The notes: generated by a model not told the origin, from the sequence alone. A stretch of 64,000 nucleotides of DNA from Arcobacter sp. (GCA_002869565.1 PKUJ01000011.1:1-64000), one strand, 5' to 3'; shown: positions 36,679 to 46,153, numbered from the stretch's first letter. Numbers and translations are program-made.

Positions 36679-37827
36679 ATGGATGCAAATACACTTCTTA
36701 TAAAAGCTAAAAGCCAACTAACTTCCAAACATCCCTACTTTGGGATGTTAGCTTCAAGGCTTAAACATCAAGAAGATGAAAAAATCAGATTCTATGCCAG
36801 TAATGGAGTGAGATTTAAATACAATCCAAACTTCATAGAAAAGTGTAGCATAGATGAAATAATCTTTATTTTGACAAATTGTGTAATGCATCATATCTTA
36901 GCCCACCAGCAAAGAAAACTAAAAAGAAAAGGTAGCCTTTGGCAACTCTCAACTGACTTTGCAATAAACAATCTTCTTAAAAAAAGTGGCTTCAAAATTC
37001 CTGCTGGGGCAAACTTCAATAATGAATTTAAAAATATGTATGCAGAAGAGATTTATGATGTTTTAAAAGAGCAAATGAATTATCAAGGAACAGATGCTTT
37101 TGATGATAAAACTACAAATAATACAACTCTAACTGTAAGTGAAGCAAAAAATAGTGAAGACAAAAGATTTGCAAATACTGAAAATATAGATGAAGACTTA
37201 GATGAAGATGACGAATCCCAATGGGAATATGCAGCCTCTTTAGCAAAAGAAGTTGCCATGAGAAAAAGTAGTTTTCCTTTAGGCCTAGAAAGACTTGCAA
37301 AAAAGATGAAAGCTAAAGATATTGATTGGAAATTTGAACTGTACAACGCAATCAATCGTCATATGAGAAACAACTACTCTTTTATGCCTCCAAATAAAAA
37401 ACATCTTTATAGAGGTTTTGCCCTACCTAGTTTGACAAGTGATACTTTGAGTTTAATTGTTGCAATTGATACTTCAGGTTCTATAAATGATGAACTTCTT
37501 GGAGCTTTTATAGAAGAGTTCAAATCTATAATGCAAAATTTTCCAGCAGTAGCAATTGAACTTATTATTGCTGATGCAAAAGTACATGGACATTATAGTT
37601 TTCAAGGTGGAGAGAAAATGGATTTTCCACTAAAAGGTGGAGGAGGAACTGATTATCGACCAGTATTTGAATATATTGATGCAAATCTTCCTATGAGTTC
37701 TATGCTTCTATATTTTACAGATGGTGAAGGTATTTTTCCCCGAATACCACCACCATATGAAGTTTTATGGGCTTTATCTCAAAATAAAAATAAAATCCCT
37801 TTTGGAAGACCTTTAGTTATACTTTAA
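36679..37827 (+). CDS. DUF2201/VWA-like metallopeptidase-type protein, MoxR partner
   Basis: 382 aa. N-terminal half contains VMHHILAHQQRKLKRKG, an HxxxH-like zinc-peptidase remnant typical of DUF2201. An acidic linker follows (about 150-185). The C-terminal half is a VWA-like domain with the MIDAS motif IVAIDTSGSINDE and LYFTDGEG. Works with the MoxR ATPase. Its stop overlaps that of the convergent nhaD by 4 nt. Confidence 0.8.
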   Translation: MDANTLLIKAKSQLTSKHPYFGMLASRLKHQEDEKIRFYASNGVRFKYNPNFIEKCSIDEIIFILTNCVMHHILAHQQRKLKRKGSLWQLSTDFAINNLLKKSGFKIPAGANFNNEFKNMYAEEIYDVLKEQMNYQGTDAFDDKTTNNTTLTVSEAKNSEDKRFANTENIDEDLDEDDESQWEYAASLAKEVAMRKSSFPLGLERLAKKMKAKDIDWKFELYNAINRHMRNNYSFMPPNKKHLYRGFALPSLTSDTLSLIVAIDTSGSINDELLGAFIEEFKSIMQNFPAVAIELIIADAKVHGHYSFQGGEKMDFPLKGGGGTDYRPVFEYIDANLPMSSMLLYFTDGEGIFPRIPPPYEVLWALSQNKNKIPFGRPLVIL

Positions 37828-39188
37828 TGAATACCTAAAACAATAAATTGTAAATACCAAATACTAACAGAAACTACATATCCTATTAATACAATCCATG
37901 CATATCTAAAATGTGTACCAAAAGTATAAATACCATGAAGTTTACCCATAACACCAACACCAGCGGCACTTCCAAATGAAATTAAAGAACCTCCAATTCC
38001 TGCAGTTAGAGTTACTAACATCCATTGAGAAGTATTCATATCTGGATTAGCTTTTAAAATAGCTGACATTACAGGAACATTATCAACTAGAGCTGATAAA
38101 AAACCTACTGCAATATTTGACCAAGTAGAAACTAAAATATCAGGATGATAAACAATTGAAGCTAAAGTTAACCAGCCAATAAAATATAAAGCTCCAACAG
38201 CTGCTAAAATACCAAAGAAAAACATTAATGTGTTATTTTCTATTTTTGCCATTGATTTAAAAACATCAAAATGCTCTTGTCCAAACTTTTTGTTTAAAGT
38301 AAATGAATACATTTTAAGTAGAACTAAACCAAACATCATACCCCACATTGCAGGGAAATCTAAAATCTGGTGAGATAATATTGCGGATAAAACCGTAACA
38401 AGTCCTAAAACAATAACTGTTTTTGCACCTTCTAACATTTTTGGAACTTCAGAGGAAAAACTGTTTTCTGGTTTTATATCAGGAACAACCCTAGATAATA
38501 AAAATGCAGTAACAACATATCCTAATATAGAAGCTGGAAATAAAAACAAGAAATCACCAAATTGTCCTTTTCCAGATGTCCAAGCCATTAAAGTAGTTAT
38601 ATCTCCAAAAGGAGACCAAGCTCCACCTGCATTTGCAGCTACTACAATATTTATTGCACCAGGAACCAAGAAATCTTTTCTTGTTTTATCAATCGTAATT
38701 AATACAGTAGAAAGAATTAAAGCTGTTGTTAAATTATCTGCAATTGGAGATAAGAAAAATGCAATAAATCCAGTTACCCAATATAACTTTCTGTAGGTAT
38801 AACCCTTTGTAATTAGATTATATTTTAACCTATCAAAGACTCCCATATGTATCAAAGACTCAATATAAGTCATTGCAACAAATAAGAAAAAGAATATTTC
38901 TGCAATTTCTAAAATCACACTTTCCGATTCATCATGTACAGAATGAATATTTAAACCATTTATATAATAATATAAAGCAATAAGTAAAAAAGATATTATC
39001 CCTACAAAAAGTGCAGGTACTGATTTATCAATTTTATATTTCTCTTCTGTGGCTATAAAATAATAGCCAACAACAAATAGTACTAATACTAAAATACCTA
39101 CCCAACTCATAGTTAAATCAATCGGCTCAATTTCATTTGCGAAAATTGGGCTTAGAAAGAGAAGTAAAAACAAAACTATTTTATTCAT
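37824..39188 (-). CDS. nhaD: NhaD-type Na+/H+ antiporter
   Basis: 454 aa. Signal-like N terminus, then about 12 membrane helices of the ion-transporter (ArsB/NhaD) superfamily, with FLSPIADNLTTALILSTVLI, NAGGAWSPFGDITTLMAW, and NVPVMSAILKANPDM near the C terminus. It exchanges Na+ for H+ at the inner membrane; a marine or brackish lifestyle would fit. 9 nt separate it from the upstream MFS gene. Confidence 0.85.
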   Translation of the reverse strand: MNKIVLFLLLFLSPIFANEIEPIDLTMSWVGILVLVLFVVGYYFIATEEKYKIDKSVPALFVGIISFLLIALYYYINGLNIHSVHDESESVILEIAEIFFFLFVAMTYIESLIHMGVFDRLKYNLITKGYTYRKLYWVTGFIAFFLSPIADNLTTALILSTVLITIDKTRKDFLVPGAINIVVAANAGGAWSPFGDITTLMAWTSGKGQFGDFLFLFPASILGYVVTAFLLSRVVPDIKPENSFSSEVPKMLEGAKTVIVLGLVTVLSAILSHQILDFPAMWGMMFGLVLLKMYSFTLNKKFGQEHFDVFKSMAKIENNTLMFFFGILAAVGALYFIGWLTLASIVYHPDILVSTWSNIAVGFLSALVDNVPVMSAILKANPDMNTSQWMLVTLTAGIGGSLISFGSAAGVGVMGKLHGIYTFGTHFRYAWIVLIGYVVSVSIWYLQFIVLGIH

Positions 39189-39197
39189 AAGATTCCT

Positions 39198-40349
39198 TTA
39201 TTTGTAAGTTCTTATTATTAAATAAGAAAGAAATGATAGTATGGTAAATCCTAAACCAATTGGTAAAAAAGTTTCATTATGAAAACTTAAAACCACAGTT
39301 GAAAGAATAGCTCCCAGTCCAAATTGAATTACCCCAGCAACTGAAGAGGCAACTCCAGCATTTTTTGGAAAATGCTCTAAGGCTAAAGCCATTCCATTTC
39401 CAAAAATAAATCCAAACATACTCATATACATAACAATAAATATCACTGTTTGAAGCAAAGAAATATTTTCATAATTAAAAGTAATTAGTAATCCCGCTAA
39501 AGTTTGAATAAATATTGCCACTTTAATTATCTCCATAGTAGTAAAACTTTTAAGAAGTCTCATATTAATAGCCGTCATAGTAATTAGCCCTACAAAATTT
39601 ATTCCAAAATAAAAAGGGAAATAATCTGTTGAGATATTAAAGTGTTCAATAAAGATAAATGAAGATTTTGAAATAAAAATAAAAAGACCTGAGAATCCTA
39701 AACCTAATATTAACATTGCTTTCATGGCAGTTTTATGTGATAGTACTTCTTTAAAAGAGTGTAAAATATTTTGTTTCACATAAGTATAACTCTCTTCTAA
39801 TTTAGACATCACAAAGAATATTCCTATTAAAGGATAAATAGTCAAGAATATAAACACTACTTCCCAAGAAAAGAAATGTATAATAAAAGCTCCAACTGCA
39901 GGAGCAATTAGAGGAGCTGTACTTCTAACCGTTCCCATAAGTGAAAAGACTTTTGCCGCTTCTTTCCCATGAAACTTATCTCTAACCATTGCCGAAGCAG
40001 CAACTACAACTATTCCACCTGAAAAAGCTTCAAAGAATCTATATATCCAAAATTCAAGTACACTTGAACTAAATATAATTAGAAAACTAAAAATATAAAA
40101 ACCCAACAATCCAATTATTAAACTCTTTTTTCTTCCATAGGTATCAGAAATAGGTCCACCAAATATTTGACCAATAGAAAAACCAATTAAAAAGATAGAT
40201 AATGATAATTCTATTTTTTCTATACTTACTTGAAAAAATATTGCCATTGCTGGAATTGAAGGGATATAAGTATCAATTCCCATTGGCCCAACAGCAGATA
40301 CTCCTGCTAATAAAATAGCAAAGATAAGATGATTATTCATTTTAATCAT
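39198..40349 (-). CDS. Bcr/CflA-type MFS drug efflux transporter
   Basis: 383 aa, 12 membrane helices. The first loop MGIDTYIPSIPAMA and GQIFGGPISDTYGRKKSLIIG are signatures of the Bcr/CflA drug:H+ antiporters. It overlaps the marR gene by 8 nt (start ATG 40349; a second in-frame ATG at 40340 is possible), so regulator and pump are one unit. Confidence 0.85.
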   Translation of the reverse strand: MIKMNNHLIFAILLAGVSAVGPMGIDTYIPSIPAMAIFFQVSIEKIELSLSIFLIGFSIGQIFGGPISDTYGRKKSLIIGLLGFYIFSFLIIFSSSVLEFWIYRFFEAFSGGIVVVAASAMVRDKFHGKEAAKVFSLMGTVRSTAPLIAPAVGAFIIHFFSWEVVFIFLTIYPLIGIFFVMSKLEESYTYVKQNILHSFKEVLSHKTAMKAMLILGLGFSGLFIFISKSSFIFIEHFNISTDYFPFYFGINFVGLITMTAINMRLLKSFTTMEIIKVAIFIQTLAGLLITFNYENISLLQTVIFIVMYMSMFGFIFGNGMALALEHFPKNAGVASSVAGVIQFGLGAILSTVVLSFHNETFLPIGLGFTILSFLSYLIIRTYK

Positions 40350-40782
40350 GTTTGTTAGAATCCAGTCCTAAAACAACTTTGTCAAGTAAATTGAAAAGAG
40401 TATCTATCTCTTCTTTACTCAGATTTGAAATCAAATCATTTCTAAATTTAGTAATAGATTCTTGACTATTATTCAGCGTCTCTTCACCTTTACTAGTCAA
40501 TTCAAGCATAGTGCTTCTTCTGTCCTCACTATTATTGTTTCTTTGAATAAGAGCTTTTTTCTCTAATACTCTTACCGTACGGCTTATAGTTGTTTTATCT
40601 TTATCTAAAATAGCTGCAATTTTTGTTAATGTTACATCATCTTCATATTTGATAATTTCTAACGTAGCTCTTTGTTCAATAGCAATATCAAATTCTGCTA
40701 ATATTGGATTGATAATGCTTAACATATGATTGGATGTTTTGTTAATTTTAAAACCAAGTGAATTTTTCAAATCGATTAGCAT
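40342..40782 (-). CDS. MarR family transcriptional regulator
   Basis: 146 aa winged helix. Recognition region VTLTKIAAILDKDKTTISRTVRVLEKKALIQRNNNSEDRRSTMLELTSKGE is typical MarR, with the wing Asp-Arg (DRRS). It probably represses itself and the efflux gene from the palindromes just upstream (40796-40823), released by a small aromatic or drug ligand. Confidence 0.88.
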   Translation of the reverse strand: MLIDLKNSLGFKINKTSNHMLSIINPILAEFDIAIEQRATLEIIKYEDDVTLTKIAAILDKDKTTISRTVRVLEKKALIQRNNNSEDRRSTMLELTSKGEETLNNSQESITKFRNDLISNLSKEEIDTLFNLLDKVVLGLDSNKHD

Positions 40783-40795
40783 ATTTAATCCTTTT

Positions 40796-40823
40796 ATTGT
40801 ATATACAATAATTGCATATACAA
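40796..40823. promoter_or_regulatory. Tandem MarR operator palindromes
   Basis: ATTGTATATACAAT (40796-40809) is a perfect 14-bp palindrome. A near copy, TTGCATATACAA (40812-40823), follows 15 bp later. Both lie 14-41 nt upstream of the marR start, where they would block the promoter. The 40850 cupin gene on the same strand ends just beyond. Confidence 0.65.
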
Positions 40824-40849
40824 CCTTATATTTTAATCAATTATGTTGA

Positions 40850-41164
40850 TTAATAGAAAATTGCCAACCAAATTGTTGGATTTTCTTTGTTAGTCTCTTT
40901 TACTCTATGTCTAACTTTTGCTTTAATTTCTAAATAATCACCTTTCTGTAGAGTTATTTCATTATCTTCAAATTCGATAATTGCACTTCCCTCTAATAAT
41001 AAGATGAATTCATTTTCATCTTGATCATACCAAAAATTATTAGCACTACTTTGTCCATTTGATACAATTCTTTCTATTCTTATATTTTCATTTTTTAATA
41101 TATCTATAAACTCTTCATTCTCTTTGTTTATAAAAACATTTTTATAAATATTATTTTTTTCCAT
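40850..41164 (-). CDS. Small cupin-domain protein
   Basis: 104 aa, single cupin barrel. NFWYDQDENEFILLLEGSAIIEFED corresponds to cupin motif 1, and KGDYLEIKAKVRHRVKETNKENPTIWLAIFY to motif 2, with His in VRHRV. Motif 1 lacks the usual two histidines (it has Gln/Glu), so the metal site is atypical. Single leftward gene upstream of the marR unit. Function unknown. Confidence 0.75.
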   Translation of the reverse strand: MEKNNIYKNVFINKENEEFIDILKNENIRIERIVSNGQSSANNFWYDQDENEFILLLEGSAIIEFEDNEITLQKGDYLEIKAKVRHRVKETNKENPTIWLAIFY

Positions 41165-41351
41165 TTTATACCCCTTCCTTTGATCATATTATATCAATTT
41201 AAAAGTAAACTATTCACTTTTATACAATACTATTTTAATCAACTATTAGTTTTATTCCAAAAATTTTGCAATTTTTTTTAAATTTCCTAGTTTTTTAATC
41301 AAGATTTATATAATTTAAAATAAAACCCTTATTTATGGGATTTAAAAAGTA

Positions 41352-41374
41352 TACTTAAGTTTATAACTTAAGTA
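41352..41374. promoter_or_regulatory. Perfect palindromic operator before metY
   Basis: TACTTAAGTT (41352-41361) and AACTTAAGTA (41365-41374) form a perfect 10-bp inverted repeat with a 3-nt spacer. It ends 70 nt upstream of the -35 box. An Rrf2 regulator is encoded in the operon and is the obvious candidate to bind it. The same arm occurs before the rhodanese gene at 30057. Confidence 0.65.
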
Positions 41375-41444
41375 AATAAGTATTAAAAACAAGCAAATTA
41401 TACTAATTTACTATAGAATATTATTTTAATTACTATTAATTTAC

Positions 41445-41473
41445 TTGACATTACTTTAAAAATATATTACAAT
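41445..41473 (+). promoter_or_regulatory. Sigma-70 promoter of the sulfur operon
   Basis: TTGACA (41445-41450), 17-nt spacer, TACAAT (41468-41473). Five to six matches to each consensus hexamer with ideal spacing. Transcription would start near 41480, about 37 nt before metY. Confidence 0.65.
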
Positions 41474-41516
41474 TTCACTATATAAATTCAAAAACAAATA
41501 AAAAAAGGAAAACAAA

Positions 41517-42785
41517 ATGCAAAAAGAAACAATTGCGGTTCACGGAGGCTATAACAATAAAGAGGGTTATGGAACAATGTCCGTACCAATTGCTCAAACA
41601 ACAGCATACGCTTTTAGAGATGCAGAACATGCAGCAAACTTATTTGCACTAAAAGAACTTGGACCTATTTATACAAGATTGAATAATCCAACGACTGATG
41701 TTTTAGAACAAAGATTTGCACAACTGGAAGGTGGAGCTGGAGCTTTATGTGTTGCATCTGGACAATCTGCAATTTTTTATGCAATTGCAAATGTTGCAGA
41801 AGCTGGTGATAATATTTTAATCTCTGATAAATTATATGGGGGAGCAGTTACTCTTTTAACTCATACAATCAAAAGATTTGGTATCTCTGCAAAAGTTTTT
41901 AAAAGTGCTGATGCTTCTGATTTAGAAGAGCAAATTGATGATAAAACAAAAGCAATTTTCTTTGAATCATTATCAAATCCACAAATTGCAATTGCAGATG
42001 TGGAAAAAATCGTAGAGATTGGTAAAAAGACTGGTGTTTTAACTATTTGTGATAATACAGTTGCAAGTGCAGCTTTATTTAACCCAATTGATTGGGGTGT
42101 TGATGTTGTTGTTCACTCAACTTCAAAATATACAAATGGTCAAGGTAGTGCAATTGGTGGAATCATTGTAGAAAGAGATGGTTTAGCTGAATTTTTCAAA
42201 GAAAACTCACAAAGATATTATAACTTTACAGAACCTGATACCTCATACCATGGATTAGTTTATACTGATGTTCCATTGCCAAACTTTACACTAAGAGCTA
42301 GATTATCTCTATTAAGAGATATTGGTGCGGCACAATCACCACACAACTCTTGGTTGTTATTACAAACTATTGAAACATTAGCTTTAAGAGTTGATAAACA
42401 CTCAGAAAATGCACTTGAAATTGCAAAATTCTTAGAATCACATCCAAAGGTTAAATCAGTAAATTACCCAGGATTAGAATCAAGTCCATATTATGAAAAA
42501 GCACAAAAATATTTCAAAGATGGTAAAGCTTCTGGTCTTATCTCTTTTGAAGTTGAATCTTATGATGCAGCAAAAGCTGTAATTGATTCAGCAAAACTGT
42601 TCTCTGTAGTTGTAAATATTGGTGACTCAAAGTCACTAATTGTACACCCAGCATCGACAACTCACTCTCAAATGAATGAAGAAGAGTTAGTTGCAGCAGG
42701 AATCAATTCAACTACAGTAAGGTTATCAATTGGATTAGAAGATCCAAAAGATTTAATAGAAGATTTAGAATTAGCATTAAGTTAG
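41517..42785 (+). CDS. metY: O-acetylhomoserine sulfhydrylase (aminocarboxypropyltransferase)
   Basis: 422 aa PLP enzyme of the Cys/Met metabolism family. The PLP lysine lies in VVVHSTSKYTNGQGSAIGG; substrate-site segments are YTRLNNPTTDVLEQRFAQLEGG and SGQSAIFYAI. The length of about 420 aa and the NNPTTDVLE motif favour MetY over MetB/MetC. It joins sulfide to O-acetylhomoserine to form homocysteine, so it uses the sulfide that the rest of the operon makes. Confidence 0.9.
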   Translation: MQKETIAVHGGYNNKEGYGTMSVPIAQTTAYAFRDAEHAANLFALKELGPIYTRLNNPTTDVLEQRFAQLEGGAGALCVASGQSAIFYAIANVAEAGDNILISDKLYGGAVTLLTHTIKRFGISAKVFKSADASDLEEQIDDKTKAIFFESLSNPQIAIADVEKIVEIGKKTGVLTICDNTVASAALFNPIDWGVDVVVHSTSKYTNGQGSAIGGIIVERDGLAEFFKENSQRYYNFTEPDTSYHGLVYTDVPLPNFTLRARLSLLRDIGAAQSPHNSWLLLQTIETLALRVDKHSENALEIAKFLESHPKVKSVNYPGLESSPYYEKAQKYFKDGKASGLISFEVESYDAAKAVIDSAKLFSVVVNIGDSKSLIVHPASTTHSQMNEEELVAAGINSTTVRLSIGLEDPKDLIEDLELALS

Positions 42786-42795
42786 GAATGACAAG

Positions 42796-43209
42796 ATGCC
42801 ATTAATTTCAACAAAAGGTGTATATGGTTTAACTGCCATGTACGAGCTTAGTAAACATGAAAAAGATTCTCCAATGCAAATTAGAGAAATTTCTTCAAAT
42901 GCTAACATTCCTCAAAACTACTTAGAACAGCTTCTTAGTAAATTAAGACGAGCTGAACTTGTAAAAAGTATAAGAGGTGCAAAAGGTGGCTATATCTTAG
43001 CAAAAGAGCCAGAAGATATTTTAGTAAAAGATATTTTGATTGCATTAGAAGGTGACTTAAAAATCATTGATAATAAAGCTGAAAATCCAATCTTAAATAT
43101 TTTCTTTGATGATGCTAAGAGTAATATGAAAAAGATTTTTGATATTAATCTTTCTAAGTTAGATGAGTATCAAGATAAGTACAACGAATTTTTACACTAT
43201 AGTATATAA
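42796..43209 (+). CDS. Rrf2 family regulator, CymR-like
   Basis: 137 aa. Rrf2 winged helix: STKGVYGLTAMYELS, IREISSNANIPQNYLEQLLSKLRRAELVKSIRGAKGGYILAK. It has no cysteine at all, so it is not an IscR-type Fe-S sensor. In Bacillus, CymR without a cluster represses cysteine genes in complex with CysK; here cysK is the next gene (23 nt). It therefore probably controls this operon in response to cysteine or O-acetylserine. Confidence 0.85.
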   Translation: MPLISTKGVYGLTAMYELSKHEKDSPMQIREISSNANIPQNYLEQLLSKLRRAELVKSIRGAKGGYILAKEPEDILVKDILIALEGDLKIIDNKAENPILNIFFDDAKSNMKKIFDINLSKLDEYQDKYNEFLHYSI

Positions 43210-43232
43210 ATACGAATTAAAAGGAATATAAA

Positions 43233-44159
43233 ATGAATTATGCAGAAAATGTAACAGGATTAATTGGAAATACTCCATTAGTTAAGCTTCAAAAATCAAG
43301 TGAAAGAACAGAAGCAATAGTTTTAGGAAAATGTGAATTTATGAATCCAACTCATTCAGTAAAAGATAGAATTGGAACAAATATGATTACTACTGCTTTA
43401 GAGCAAGGATTAATCAAAGAAGGAACTACAGTATTTGAACCAACAAGTGGAAATACTGGGATTGCATTAGCTTCAATTTGTGCAGGGCTAGGTATTAAAT
43501 TAGTACTTACAATGCCTTCTTCAATGAGTATTGAAAGAAGAAAACTTCTTAAAGCTTTAGGAGCAGAATTAGTATTAACTGAACCTGAAAAAGGAATGAA
43601 AGGTGCGGTTGATAAAGCTAATGAATTAGCAGAACAAACACCTAATTCTTTCGTACCACAACAATTTGGAAATGCAGCAAATCCTGATATTCATAGAAAA
43701 ACGACTGCTAAAGAAATTTTAGCAGATACAGATGGAAAAATTGATATTTTAGTTGCTGCTATTGGTACTGGTGGAACAATTACAGGAACAGGTGAAGTGT
43801 TAAAAGCTCATAATCCAAACATACAAGTTATTGCTGTTGAGCCTGATGCTTCACCAATTTTAAGTGGTGGGAAACCAGGACCTCATAGAATTCAAGGTAT
43901 TGGAGCAGGATTCGTTCCTGATGTTTTAAATACAAAAGTTTATGACGAAGTTATTCAAGTTAGCAATGATAACGCAATTGCAACATCAAGAAAACTAGCA
44001 ACTGAAGAAGGTTTATTAGTTGGTATTTCAGCTGGAGCAAATGCATTTGTAGCAGAACAAGTTGCTTCAAGACCAGAAAATAAAGGAAAAGTTATTGTTA
44101 CTATTCTTTGTGATACAGGTGAGAGATATTTAAGTTCAGGATTATATGACGATGAGTAG
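43233..44159 (+). CDS. cysK: Cysteine synthase (O-acetylserine sulfhydrylase)
   Basis: 308 aa. PLP lysine in [15 protein letters not shown], then [14 protein letters not shown] and the phosphate loop [14 protein letters not shown]. The ISAGAN motif lies near the C terminus. It makes cysteine from O-acetylserine and sulfide. The upstream Rrf2 gene suggests a regulatory complex as well. The stop codon lies inside a long hairpin (44142-44177). Confidence 0.92.
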   Translation: MNYAENVTGLIGNTPLVKLQKSSERTEAIVLGKCEFMNPTHSVKDRIGTNMITTALEQGLIKEGTTVFEPTSGNTGIALASICAGLGIKLVLTMPSSMSIERRKLLKALGAELVLTEPEKGMKGAVDKANELAEQTPNSFVPQQFGNAANPDIHRKTTAKEILADTDGKIDILVAAIGTGGTITGTGEVLKAHNPNIQVIAVEPDASPILSGGKPGPHRIQGIGAGFVPDVLNTKVYDEVIQVSNDNAIATSRKLATEEGLLVGISAGANAFVAEQVASRPENKGKVIVTILCDTGERYLSSGLYDDE

Positions 44160-44177
44160 AAACTCATTGTCATATAA
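44142..44177 (+). other. Long hairpin spanning the cysK stop codon
   Basis: TTATATGACGATGAGT (44142-44157) pairs with ACTCATTGTCATATAA (44162-44177) through 16 positions with one G-U pair and a loop of AGAA. No T-run follows, so it is not a classic terminator. It could reduce read-through to the downstream genes, protect the upstream mRNA 3' end, or be a processing site. Confidence 0.6.
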
Positions 44178-44196
44178 GCTTTAGAGGATTAAAAAT

Positions 44197-44421
44197 ATGG
44201 CAGAAAAAGCTTACAGATCTGTAGCTAAAACTGTTTCATGGAGAACAGTAGGGACTTTAGACACAATTATTATTTCATACTTTATTACAGGCAACTTAGT
44301 AATGGCTGCCTCTATTGGTTCCATTGAAGTTGTTACAAAAATGATTTTATACTATTTTCATGAGAGAGCTTGGAATAAAATCTCTTTTGGAAAAATCAAA
44401 GAACCTGATTATCAGATTTAA
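44197..44421 (+). CDS. DUF2061 membrane protein
   Basis: 74 aa. AKTVSWRTVGTLDTIIISYFITG and SIEVVTKMILYYFHERAWNKISFG match DUF2061, a two-helix membrane protein often found in sulfate assimilation operons. Specific role unknown. SD agagga precedes ATG 44197. Confidence 0.85.
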   Translation: MAEKAYRSVAKTVSWRTVGTLDTIIISYFITGNLVMAASIGSIEVVTKMILYYFHERAWNKISFGKIKEPDYQI

Positions 44422-44450
44422 TTGATACCAATAATAATTATGGATAGAAA

Positions 44451-45146
44451 ATGAATATAGAAAAATTAAATACACAATTTGTAAATGCAGATGTTAAAGA
44501 AATACTTTCATACTTTTTAAATGAGTATGGAAATGAAGCTGCTTTATCTAGTAGCTTAGGCGCAGAAGATCAAGTCTTAACAGATATTCTTCTTAAAATT
44601 GATAAAAATGCTAATATTTTTACATTAGATACGGGAAGATTACATCCTGAGACTTACGATGTAATGGATGCAACAAATCTAAAATATGGCGTAAAATTGA
44701 ATGTTTTTTTTCCGATTAATTCGGATGTTGAAAAATTATATGAAACTCAAGGTATCAATGGACACTTTGAAAGTATAGCTAATAGAAAAAATTGTTGTGG
44801 TATTAGAAAAATGGAACCACTTAAACGTGCTTTAAAACCTCTAAAAGTTTGGATTACTGGACTTAGAGCTGCACAAAGTGTAACAAGAACTGATATGCCA
44901 ATAGTTGAATTTGACGAAAATTTTAATGTAATAAAAGTTAATCCTTTGATTAATTGGAGTGAAAAAGATGTTTGGGATTATATTAAATCAAATAATGTTC
45001 CATATAACAAACTTCATGACCAAGGGTATCCTAGTATTGGATGTGCACCCTGTACAAGACCTGTTAAAAAAGGTGAAGATATAAGAAGTGGAAGATGGTG
45101 GTGGGAAAACCCAGAACACAAAGAGTGTGGATTACACGCTAAGTAA
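44451..45146 (+). CDS. cysH: Adenylylsulfate (APS) reductase
   Basis: 231 aa. The adenylyl-sulfate-binding LSSSLGAEDQVL and TLDTGRLHPETYDV are followed by NRKNCCGIRKMEPL and GCAPCTRPV. The CC...CxxC cysteines bind a 4Fe-4S cluster, which marks APS reductases rather than E. coli-type PAPS reductase. The C-terminal catalytic Cys lies in HKECGLHAK. No cysC (APS kinase) is present in the operon, as expected when APS is used directly. Confidence 0.88.
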   Translation: MNIEKLNTQFVNADVKEILSYFLNEYGNEAALSSSLGAEDQVLTDILLKIDKNANIFTLDTGRLHPETYDVMDATNLKYGVKLNVFFPINSDVEKLYETQGINGHFESIANRKNCCGIRKMEPLKRALKPLKVWITGLRAAQSVTRTDMPIVEFDENFNVIKVNPLINWSEKDVWDYIKSNNVPYNKLHDQGYPSIGCAPCTRPVKKGEDIRSGRWWWENPEHKECGLHAK

Positions 45147-45226
45147 ATAATAAAGAGATAGAATAAATCAAACTTTTAATTTGACAAATTCTAACAAATA
45201 TTCAAATAAAAATTAATGGAGCGATT

Positions 45227-46153
45227 ATGATAAGTACGCAAGAAATTAGTACTGAACGACTTACACATTTAAAACAATTAGAAGCTGAATCTATGCACAT
45301 CATGAGAGAAGTGGTTGCGGAGTTTCAAAACCCAGCAATGTTATATTCAGTGGGAAAAGATTCTTCTGTAATGTTACACATTTTACAAAAAGCATTTTAT
45401 CCAGCACCTCCACCACTTCCACTTGTACATGTTGATACAAAATGGAAATTTAAAGAGATGATAGAATTTCGTGATAGACGAGCAAAAGAAGTTGGAATGG
45501 AACTATTAGTTTACTCTAACCCAAAAGGTGAAGAGATGAATATTTCTCCATTTACTCACGGAAGTGCCGTTCATACTGATATTATGAAAACAGAAGGTCT
45601 AAAAAATATGCTTAATATCCAAAAATTTGATGCAGTTTTTGGTGGAGCGAGACGAGATGAAGAAAAATCAAGAGCAAAAGAGAGAATCTACTCATTTAGA
45701 GATGAGAATCATAGATGGGATCCAAAAAATCAAAGACCAGAACTGTGGAATACTTATAATGGTAGACATACAAAAGGTGAGTCTATTAGAGTTTTTCCTA
45801 TATCAAATTGGACTGAGCTTGATGTTTGGCAATATATCTATTTAGAAGGGATTCCAATTCCTGATTTATACTTCTCTAAAGAGAGAGAAGTTGTAGAATA
45901 TATGGGTACAAAAATCATGGTAGATGATGAAAGAATGCCTGAAGAACTACGAAAAACAGCTAAAAAAGAAAAAGTTAGATTTAGAACACTTGGATGTTAT
46001 CCATTAACAGGAGCTGTTAATAGTGAAGCTTCAACATTACCTGAGATTATTCAAGAGATGTTGATTTGTACAACAAGTGAAAGACAAGGTAGATTGATAG
46101 ATAGTGATGGTGACGCATCAATGGAGAAGAAAAAACAAGAGGGGTATTTCTAA
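45227..46153 (+). CDS. cysD: Sulfate adenylyltransferase subunit 2
   Basis: 308 aa. PP-loop-like [14 protein letters not shown], then [19 protein letters not shown] and [23 protein letters not shown], all typical for CysD. It makes APS from sulfate and ATP with CysN. The spacing to cysN is 1 nt. Confidence 0.92.
   Translation: MISTQEISTERLTHLKQLEAESMHIMREVVAEFQNPAMLYSVGKDSSVMLHILQKAFYPAPPPLPLVHVDTKWKFKEMIEFRDRRAKEVGMELLVYSNPKGEEMNISPFTHGSAVHTDIMKTEGLKNMLNIQKFDAVFGGARRDEEKSRAKERIYSFRDENHRWDPKNQRPELWNTYNGRHTKGESIRVFPISNWTELDVWQYIYLEGIPIPDLYFSKEREVVEYMGTKIMVDDERMPEELRKTAKKEKVRFRTLGCYPLTGAVNSEASTLPEIIQEMLICTTSERQGRLIDSDGDASMEKKKQEGYF

Larger units (their letters stand above)
41165..41516 (+). 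promoter_or_regulatory. Leader and control region of the sulfur assimilation operon
   Basis: 352 nt between the leftward cupin gene and rightward metY. It contains the palindrome at 41352-41374 and a near-consensus promoter at 41445-41473. The leader after the promoter is only about 35 nt, too short for a riboswitch. SD aaaagga stands at about 41505. The rest is AT-rich with no ORF that I can support. Confidence 0.6.

Noticed and set aside
41165-41516. SAM or other riboswitch before metY
   Set aside because: The likely transcription start leaves a leader of about 37 nt, and no conserved riboswitch core is visible.
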